A DNA stretch of 7,508 nt. Origin: Methanomicrobiales archaeon (GTDB taxonomy: Archaea > Halobacteriota > Methanomicrobia > Methanomicrobiales > JACTUA01). The position numbers and the translations under genes are program-made. Of this stretch, positions 1 through 4,809 are shown in pieces. Numbering within the stretch: the first letter of the stretch is position 1; every line of letters begins with the position of its first letter. The stretch is taken from the NCBI GenBank assembly GCA_028678965.1, contig JAJRCM010000030.1, positions 1 through 7,508 on the forward strand. The letters run 5' to 3'. The notes under the pieces were generated by a model. The model had not been told where the DNA came from. It worked only from the letters and a program-made list of their open reading frames with translations, and made no database searches.

Positions 1-935
1 ATAAGCTTGGTGATCACGGGGAGGGAGCGGGTAAGCACCTCACTCCGCTGATCGCACGTGGTGGTTGTATTTCCTAGTGTTTGGATTACCTCCTCAATCA
101 CCGCTCGTCCTGGGTCATCGTTCCGGTACGCAATCCGCTCCGCTCTCCGGTAGAGGGAGAGGATCACCCCCAGAACACCATCATTTTTCAGGTGTACTTC
201 CCTTGCCTCTCTCTCCAGCAAATGCAGCTGCTCACGGTCCTTTTCCAGTGCCTTGAAGTCTGTACTATCTTTGATGGCCTCTATGGTTTTTCTGAAAGCA
301 GCACCCCGCTGTTCAGTATCCGCACATCGTTTCCTGACCCTTTCATAGTTGATTTTCGCTTCCTTCAGATGGGATTGCTCTGCGGTAAATGTGGTATACT
401 TCTGCCGCAGCTCGTGTATGATCTTTCGTTCCTGCTCTCGTGCGGCGAGTTCAGCGGTGATGGCATTGATGGCCTGTCCGAATTCCCTAATCTCATGTCG
501 CAGAACCTTCATCTCGTCAGGAAATATCATGGGCAGGTATTTACCTGCCCCCTTCATCGCCCCAATGCAGCTTTTTAGAACACTCGCTGCCTCCTTGTAG
601 AAATCGAGGGAAGGTGTGGGGGGGAGTGAGCGATCCTGCACCTGGTGCATTGAACGGATAAAATTGGGGAGGGCAGTCTTTCCGATCTTCTCCAGCTTGG
701 GGTGCCAGGCAGGATCCCGCTCTTTACCACCCATCAGCTCGAGTATCTCCCTGATCCTCTCGATGGTGCCAACGATGACTTCGCGATGAGGAGCAATCAT
801 CTCACTCACTTCCTGATCTATGGCCCGTTCCCGTTCCTCTAGCCACAGGGGAAGGTCACGAGATACGATTGCCCGGGGAATATAATCTTCTGGTTTCTGG
901 AAGATGGAACGCAACCGTTTGAACACGAGAATCAC
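1..935 (-). CDS. coiled-coil protein of unknown function, C-terminus cut by window edge
   Basis: I do not recognise this family. One minus-strand frame stays open for 311 codons from position 935 to the window edge, with no stop, and codes for a charged, mostly helical protein. Residues about 1-80 hold a helical segment (FKRLRSIFQKPEDYIPRA, then WLEERERAIDQEV). A Pro-rich linker (LPPTPSLDF) lies near residue 105. From about residue 140 to 235 a Glu/Lys/Arg/Gln-rich stretch looks like a long coiled coil (for example HELRQKYTTF, LEKDREQLHLLEREAR). There is no signal peptide or membrane segment, so it is probably cytoplasmic; a nucleotide-binding site is not visible in the part present. The start is uncertain: GTG at 935 is chosen because it sits 17 bases past the AOR stop. 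GTG at 971, GTG at 986 or ATG at 1037 would overlap AOR, and none has a good ribosome binding site. It is probably co-transcribed with AOR. Proteins like this are sometimes labelled SbcC-like from coiled-coil similarity alone; I do not make that claim. Confidence 0.75.
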   Translation of the reverse strand, partial: MILVFKRLRSIFQKPEDYIPRAIVSRDLPLWLEERERAIDQEVSEMIAPHREVIVGTIERIREILELMGGKERDPAWHPKLEKIGKTALPNFIRSMHQVQDRSLPPTPSLDFYKEAASVLKSCIGAMKGAGKYLPMIFPDEMKVLRHEIREFGQAINAITAELAAREQERKIIHELRQKYTTFTAEQSHLKEAKINYERVRKRCADTEQRGAAFRKTIEAIKDSTDFKALEKDREQLHLLEREAREVHLKNDGVLGVILSLYRRAERIAYRNDDPGRAVIEEVIQTLGNTTTTCDQRSEVLTRSLPVITKL

Positions 936-955
936 ATCCGCGGTGAGTGCTTCAT
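932..955 (-). other. seven-codon reading frame bridging AOR stop and next gene start
   Basis: On the minus strand the AOR stop TGA (954-952) overlaps an ATG (955-953) as ATGA. That ATG opens a frame of only seven codons (MKHSPRM), whose TGA (934-932) overlaps the GTG (935-933) proposed as the coiled-coil gene start, as GTGA. The overlaps are directly visible. That ribosomes use them as a relay for translational coupling is inference; a chance arrangement is quite possible. Confidence 0.3.
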
Positions 956-2709
956 GGGCACTCTTGCTCACTGATGCCGAGAGCACGAAGGGTCTCTGGC
1001 ACAGGCCTCCCCTCCCTATCCCAGCCTCTGACAGCATAATATTCTTCAAGAAGGGGATGTCGCTTCCAGCCACCATCGCCCCCCATCAGCCGGGCAGGTA
1101 GTGTATCGTCTCCTGCAGAGAACCCGCTGCGAAGGTTGAATAGTCGCTGCAGGTTCCATATCCGTTCACCCAGTCGGAGAAGACTTTTCTCATCGATGGG
1201 GATTCCGGTGACCCCGCTTGCGATGGCGGCGTAGTCTGAAGGCGAGAAGACCCGCATGGTAAAAACGCAGATTCCCAGGGAATCGATGGCCGCCGAAAGG
1301 TCCTGCAGACGTTTTACCCAGTACGCTTTGCCCTCGTTCGAGTGGGGGTCAAGTTTCACCGGAATCCCCAGGACCTCGGGGTAGAACATGTTGCCATAGA
1401 CATGACAGGCACCACGGACCGAGGTCGCGTATTCCAGCCCCTGTCCTTGCAACCCCCGCGGATCATAGGCCGGGATTTCCTGTCCTTTCACCGTCATAGA
1501 GAACCCGGGGTGCCCGTGACGGCTGGCAAACCGGAATGAACCTTCAGCGAGACGATCCCCGATATGTTCTCGCAAGGCAATGGCTTTGATCAGGTCAAGG
1601 AGCACCTCCCCATCACCGAAGCGGAGGTGTTCTTCGATAAAGCCCCTCTCTGACATTTCCATGGCGCAGGCAATGGTGGATCCGGTGGAAATGGTATCAA
1701 GACCCAGATCATTGCACAGGTAGTTAGCCCGGGTAATCACCTTCAGGTCATCAATACCGCAATCCGGACCCAGCGCCCAGATACTCTCATATTCCGGCCC
1801 TTCTCCCTCTATTCCGTCGACAGCAGTCACTCTTCCGCAGGCCACCGGGCAGGAGTAACAACCCTTACTTCTCTTGAGGATGGTACGAGCCATCTCTTCA
1901 CCGGAGACCTTCTCAGCGGTGGGAAAATACCGCTCCTGGAAATTTCTGGTGGGGAGAAGGTGTGCTTCATTGATGATATTCACCAGGGCAGAGGTACCAT
2001 AGCGGTGGAGGCTCCCCCTGGTGAATCCACTCTTCTCAATGGCACGCTGTGCCATCTCTATCACTTCTTGAGGAGCTCTCCTCTCTATGCTACTCCCTCT
2101 CACGATGATGGCCTTGAGTCGCTTGGACCCCATGACCGCCCCTGCACCCCCCCTTCCGGCAGCACGCGAGCCCTCGTTCATAATAGAGGCAAACCGGCAG
2201 AGGTTCTCACCGGCTGGTCCGATGCACGCTACCCGGGCAGAAGTCTCCTGGAGATCACTCACCAGTGAGCGGGTGCAGGCCGAAGTGGTCATACCCCAGT
2301 ACGGGCGGGCATCTCCCACTTCCACTTCTTTATCATGAATCCGGAGGTAGACCGGCCCTGGTGCTGTACCGCGGATGATGATAGCATCGATCCCTGCCCT
2401 CTTCAGCTCGGTCCCGAAGAAACCCCCGCTGTTTGCACTGGAAAGGGTCCCGGTGAGGGGAGATTTGGTCACGACATCGTACCGTGAACCGAGCGGGATA
2501 CCACTACCGGTGAGCGGTCCGGTGGCGAGGACCATCACGTTTGCTGGTGCCAGAGGATCAGTCATGGGAGGAACCATCTGAACGATGGTGGATACCCCGA
2601 GCCCTCTCCCGCCGAGAAAGTTTCGATGTATCCCCTCATCGAAAGGCCTCAATTCCGTTCTACCAATGTCAAGGTTGACGTGAAGAATGGTTCCGGTATA
2701 CTCCGGCAT
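952..2709 (-). CDS. aor: aldehyde:ferredoxin oxidoreductase family protein (tungstopterin enzyme)
   Basis: This is a member of the AOR family, cytoplasmic enzymes that oxidise aldehydes to carboxylic acids with ferredoxin, using a tungsten bis-pterin cofactor and one [4Fe-4S] cluster. Numbered from ATG at 2709 (585 residues, normal length), the N-terminal domain has GGRGLG (33-38), GSRYDVVTKSPLTG (74-87) and GRGGAGAVMGSK (185-196). The cluster ligands are C284-x2-C287-x3-C291 and C481, matching C288/291/295/494 of the Pyrococcus furiosus enzyme. Pterin-binding DxxGL(C/D)-type motifs are NDLGLD (333-338) and DSLGIC (476-481). The conserved GPEYE and RGACH segments are present. Nothing looks broken. 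A TTG at 2763 would add 18 residues, but the family's conserved N-terminus begins with MPEYTGTILHVNL, so ATG is preferred; no clear ribosome binding site precedes either. It heads a minus-strand unit with the coiled-coil gene. No MoaD-like protein or ferredoxin gene is adjacent. The substrate, and tungsten versus molybdenum, cannot be told from sequence. Confidence 0.95.
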   Translation of the reverse strand: MPEYTGTILHVNLDIGRTELRPFDEGIHRNFLGGRGLGVSTIVQMVPPMTDPLAPANVMVLATGPLTGSGIPLGSRYDVVTKSPLTGTLSSANSGGFFGTELKRAGIDAIIIRGTAPGPVYLRIHDKEVEVGDARPYWGMTTSACTRSLVSDLQETSARVACIGPAGENLCRFASIMNEGSRAAGRGGAGAVMGSKRLKAIIVRGSSIERRAPQEVIEMAQRAIEKSGFTRGSLHRYGTSALVNIINEAHLLPTRNFQERYFPTAEKVSGEEMARTILKRSKGCYSCPVACGRVTAVDGIEGEGPEYESIWALGPDCGIDDLKVITRANYLCNDLGLDTISTGSTIACAMEMSERGFIEEHLRFGDGEVLLDLIKAIALREHIGDRLAEGSFRFASRHGHPGFSMTVKGQEIPAYDPRGLQGQGLEYATSVRGACHVYGNMFYPEVLGIPVKLDPHSNEGKAYWVKRLQDLSAAIDSLGICVFTMRVFSPSDYAAIASGVTGIPIDEKSLLRLGERIWNLQRLFNLRSGFSAGDDTLPARLMGGDGGWKRHPLLEEYYAVRGWDREGRPVPETLRALGISEQECP

Positions 2710-2861
2710 AGTAAAATCATGGTTACCATCGCCGAGGGTTCTGATAAACGTATCTGAATTCAATTATGAAGGGACTCTCTAAAACTGAAATAGTCACCTC
2801 ATTATCTGTATTGTGTTGTGGTATGGGGAGGACAAAAATCCCTAAAAAGGATATGAGAGTC

Positions 2862-2875
2862 GCTTAGCGCTCAGC
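2862..2875. repeat. imperfect 14-base palindrome, operator-like
   Basis: GCTTAGCGCTCAGC reads as a palindrome around AGCGCT, with one mismatched pair (T4/C11). It lies in the divergent intergenic region, about 150 bases upstream of AOR and 280 upstream of the fusion gene. The symmetry is visible; a role as a regulator-binding site is inference only. Confidence 0.3.
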
Positions 2876-2955
2876 AGGGGGATGCTCATCTCAGAAGGAC
2901 AGTCGTTTTCAACGAGAATGGAGTCTTTCACCATCAGATAGAAGAAACACAAGGT

Positions 2956-2981
2956 TTCCCGATAATAAAGGGAATAATCCC
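2956..2981. repeat. three-part inverted repeat TTCCC / GGGAA / TCCC
   Basis: TTCCC (2956-2960) can pair with GGGAA (2970-2974) across nine bases. GGGA (2970-2973) can also pair with TCCC (2978-2981) across four bases. The two stems compete for the middle arm. They are short (4-5 pairs), so this may be chance, or a regulator-binding site with spaced half-sites. Confidence 0.25.
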
Positions 2982-2994
2982 ATCCCGTCAACCA

Positions 2995-3010
2995 CTTCTC
3001 TGAAGAGAAG
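2995..3010. repeat. perfect hairpin CTTCTC-TGAA-GAGAAG
   Basis: The stem has six uninterrupted pairs around TGAA; the inner T and A could also pair. It sits about 145 bases upstream of the reductase fusion start and would be in its leader only if transcription began before about 2990. No T-tract follows immediately, so it does not look like a terminator. Confidence 0.35.
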
Positions 3011-3076
3011 GGAGAAAATACTTTTTCCTCTAAGGATCTTAACAGAACCCTGTACTCTCAATTATTCTCTAACGTG

Positions 3077-3088
3077 CCCCGAAAGGGG
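3077..3088 (+). repeat. GNRA-type hairpin CCCC-GAAA-GGGG
   Basis: Four G-C pairs are capped by GAAA, a stable GNRA tetraloop if transcribed on the plus strand. It directly precedes a TTG at 3090 that is in frame with the fusion gene. If the messenger starts upstream, this would be a stable leader hairpin; if the promoter is the one near 3125, it lies outside the transcript. Confidence 0.35.
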
Positions 3089-3121
3089 ATTGAGCGAGGG
3101 CAATATCCCAACGGATGAAAC

Positions 3122-3130
3122 ATTTTTTAC
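3122..3130 (+). promoter_or_regulatory. candidate TATA box for the glutaredoxin-reductase fusion
   Basis: ATTTTTTAC is preceded by a purine-rich GGATGAAA that could act as a BRE. Its centre is about 27 bases before the ATG at 3153, the usual archaeal TATA-to-start-site distance. It would therefore give a leaderless messenger, which fits the lack of a ribosome binding site before that ATG. The match to a consensus is weak. Confidence 0.3.
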
Positions 3131-3152
3131 AACGGTTCCCCCATTTCGATAT

Positions 3153-4304
3153 ATGGTTGAGGTGAAGGTCTACTCCACCAAGAACTGCCCGTACTGTCGA
3201 ATGACGAAAGCGTTCCTGGAGAAGCACGGGGTTGCATACATTGACATCGATGTGAGCGAGGACAAAGAGGCCGCGAAAGAGATGGTGGATCTTTCCGGTC
3301 AGTTCGGGGTGCCGGTAATCGTCTATGGAGAGGAGGTGATTGTTGGTTTTGATGCCGAACGGTTGAACAAGCTCGTGGGCGGAGAAAGTCCAGCAACAGA
3401 ATCGGATGTGGTGATTATCGGCGCGGGCCCTGCCGGACTGACTGCTGCCATGTACTGTGCACGGAAATCTCTGGCCACGATTATCCTGGGAGAGGATATC
3501 GGCGGTCAGGCCTTATGGAGCTGGTCAATCGATAACTACATGGGATACCGGATGGTCACGGGAGAGGACCTGATGAAAAAGTTCGAAAAGCAGGTGAGGG
3601 AGTTACCCATTCACCTGGAGATTGATAAGGTGACCAGCATACGTAAAAATAATACCCGTTTCACCATCACCACTGTCGCGGGGAAGACCTTCACCACAAA
3701 GAGCGTGATCATCGCCAGTGGAAAACGTCCGAGAACACTGGGAATCAAGGATGAAGATGCCTACATTGGACACGGGGTCAGCGTCTGCTCCACCTGTGAT
3801 GGGCCCCTCTATAAAGGGAAACGGGTGGCAGTCGTGGGAGGCGGGAACTCTGCTCTCCAGACCGCCATCGAGATGAGCGGTATTGCCAAATGGGTACACC
3901 TCATTGTACGAAGCACCATAAGGGCTGATGATGTTTACATGACGATCTACCGCTCGAAAGAGAATATCACTACCTATCTCAATTCCGAGATCACCACGTA
4001 TCACGGGAAACCGTTTCTTGATGCCATGACCGTGAAAAACCGGGAGACCGGTCATGAGGTAAAGGTGGAGGTCGATGGTGTTTTCCTCGAGATCGGACTC
4101 CTGCCCAACACCGAATTTCTTGGCGATTTTGTCAAGCGGAATGAGAATGGAGAGGTGATCGTGGATATAAACTGCCATACCAGCGTCCCAGGGGTCTTTG
4201 CTGCTGGTGACGTCACTACCATCCATGGGAAGCAGATCATCATTGCCGCCGGTGAAGGAGCAAAGGCAGCTCTCGAAGCCTATGATCACGTGATGAGGAC
4301 CTGA
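3153..4304 (+). CDS. glutaredoxin-thioredoxin reductase fusion flavoprotein
   Basis: This is a single-chain dithiol electron-transfer protein of 383 residues. Residues 1-77 are a glutaredoxin-like thioredoxin fold with the redox motif C12-P-Y-C15 and a cis-proline loop (GVPVIV, 52-57). Residues 84-383 are a low-molecular-weight thioredoxin reductase-type flavoenzyme: FAD-binding GAGPAG (90-95), redox-active C212-S-T-C215-D, a second Rossmann motif GGGNSA (229-234) and the C-terminal FAD motif GVFAAGDV (347-354). The HRRxxxR segment that selects NADPH in thioredoxin reductases is replaced by LIVRSTIRADD (240-250), so NADPH is unlikely to be the donor; NADH, reduced F420 or another donor is possible. 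The reductase presumably reduces its own glutaredoxin domain, as AhpF reduces its N-terminal domain. The ATG at 3153 is chosen because the glutaredoxin fold begins there. A TTG at 3090 would add 21 residues with no homology I recognise. The final partner (peroxiredoxin, ribonucleotide reductase or other) is not in the window. Confidence 0.93.
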   Translation: MVEVKVYSTKNCPYCRMTKAFLEKHGVAYIDIDVSEDKEAAKEMVDLSGQFGVPVIVYGEEVIVGFDAERLNKLVGGESPATESDVVIIGAGPAGLTAAMYCARKSLATIILGEDIGGQALWSWSIDNYMGYRMVTGEDLMKKFEKQVRELPIHLEIDKVTSIRKNNTRFTITTVAGKTFTTKSVIIASGKRPRTLGIKDEDAYIGHGVSVCSTCDGPLYKGKRVAVVGGGNSALQTAIEMSGIAKWVHLIVRSTIRADDVYMTIYRSKENITTYLNSEITTYHGKPFLDAMTVKNRETGHEVKVEVDGVFLEIGLLPNTEFLGDFVKRNENGEVIVDINCHTSVPGVFAAGDVTTIHGKQIIIAAGEGAKAALEAYDHVMRT

Positions 4305-4365
4305 TCATCTCTTATTTCATGGAATATTTTCTATGAATCAGTGGAACCTATTCATCTCTTCAGTG

Positions 4366-4374
4366 ATTTTTTAA
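4366..4374 (+). promoter_or_regulatory. candidate TATA box before the small membrane protein gene
   Basis: ATTTTTTAA lies about 40 bases before the ATG at 4410. Transcription would start near 4395-4400, leaving a very short leader that could just include the GGTAGGA element. This would allow the small gene and the antiporter to be expressed separately from the fusion gene. The element is weak, and read-through from upstream is equally possible. Confidence 0.25.
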
Positions 4375-4393
4375 GATTCAGAAGCATAGCTCC

Positions 4394-4400
4394 GGTAGGA
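4394..4400 (+). promoter_or_regulatory. ribosome binding site deciding the start at 4410
   Basis: GGTAGGA ends nine bases before the ATG at 4410 and partly matches the archaeal GGAGGTGA signal. It supports ATG 4410 over the in-frame GTG at 4341, which has no such signal and would put an atypical polar stretch ahead of the first membrane helix. Confidence 0.45.
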
Positions 4401-4409
4401 ACCAGATTC

Positions 4410-4748
4410 ATGGAACCACTCACCATCATCACCTTTCTTGCCGGAGTCGGCCTTCTTCTCTGGGGCTATCTGGTGGGCATCGAGAAAACGCCCGACCTGA
4501 TCCCTGGTTACTGTAGTGCAAAGGTTGCCGATTCTGCAGGATTCTCCCGCTGGACGGGATACAATCTGATGGCGACTGGCACCCTTGGATTAATTGATGG
4601 TCTGTTTCAGTACTTCGTTCCTGCAACCCATGTGGTGATGGGGGTAGCTTACTTCGCGGTCATCGTGCCCATCATGACAGTAAAGACCTTCAGGGGGATG
4701 CGAAGGTTCAGGGCCGTGGGGTACTCCGGAGGGCAAAGAACGAGATGA
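4410..4748 (+). CDS. small three-helix membrane protein, DUF3784-like
   Basis: This encodes a 112-residue protein with three predicted membrane helices: about 4-22 (IITFLAGVGLLLWGYLVGI), 50-67 and 70-90, then a basic C-terminal tail (TFRGMRRFR) likely on the cytoplasmic side. The loop after helix 1 contains EKTPDLIPGYCSAK. It resembles the DLIAGYNT-type motif of DUF3784 proteins, a family of small bacterial and archaeal membrane proteins without known function. I base the family link on this motif and the helix layout, recalled rather than searched. The start at 4410 is preferred over GTG at 4341 because of the ribosome binding site. The gene lies 105 bases after the fusion gene and 61 before the antiporter, all on one strand, so it may be co-transcribed with the antiporter. 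A role as an accessory subunit of that transporter is possible but unsupported. Confidence 0.7.
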   Translation: MEPLTIITFLAGVGLLLWGYLVGIEKTPDLIPGYCSAKVADSAGFSRWTGYNLMATGTLGLIDGLFQYFVPATHVVMGVAYFAVIVPIMTVKTFRGMRRFRAVGYSGGQRTR

Positions 4749-4798
4749 TCCATCAAGGTGAAGGCACTCCAAAACGACACTCTTCTCTCCTGCGGAAT

Positions 4799-4803
4799 GG
4801 TGA
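4799..4803 (+). promoter_or_regulatory. ribosome binding site deciding the antiporter start
   Basis: GGTGA lies six bases before the ATG at 4810, a canonical archaeal position and sequence. It selects ATG 4810 over the in-frame GTG at 4804, which would sit directly against the element. Confidence 0.75.
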
Positions 4804-4809
4804 GTGGGC

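Larger units (their letters stand above)
2710..3152. promoter_or_regulatory. divergent intergenic region between AOR and the reductase fusion
   Basis: This 443-base stretch separates two divergently transcribed genes and must hold both promoters if the chosen starts are right. For AOR, the minus strand has an AT-rich CATAATTG centred near 2765, roughly 55 bases before the ATG, a plausible but unremarkable TATA element. For the plus-strand gene, AT-rich tracts lie near 3016-3027, 3060-3068 and 3122-3130. Several short inverted repeats (listed separately) cluster in it. The longest small frame I checked (2766-2867 plus, 33 codons) lacks a ribosome binding site and any recognisable domain. No tRNA or known riboswitch was recognised. 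Confidence 0.6.

Noticed and set aside
81..578. 165-codon open frame on the plus strand
   Set aside because: It is in exact codon register with the minus-strand coiled-coil gene, and its product is Phe/Leu/Ser-rich as expected for antisense of a charged helical protein.
2710..2763. N-terminal extension of AOR from a TTG start
   Set aside because: The extra 18 residues resemble nothing in AOR proteins, and the conserved family N-terminus begins at the ATG at 2709.
2766..2867. 33-codon frame starting MKGLSKTEIV in the divergent intergenic region
   Set aside because: It has an ATG but no ribosome binding site, no hydrophobic helix or clear domain, and it overlaps the likely AOR promoter; chance is the simplest explanation.
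3090..3152. N-terminal extension of the reductase fusion from a TTG start
   Set aside because: The TTG is one base past the GGGG of the hairpin, too close for a ribosome binding site, and the added 21 residues precede a complete glutaredoxin fold.
3603..4289. 228-codon open frame on the minus strand
   Set aside because: It lies wholly antisense to the reductase fusion, whose motifs are unmistakable, and has no recognisable domain.
4305..4409. Possible terminator after the reductase fusion
   Set aside because: There are T-rich patches (near 4311-4318 and 4326-4331), but no stem or long T-run strong enough to call a termination site.
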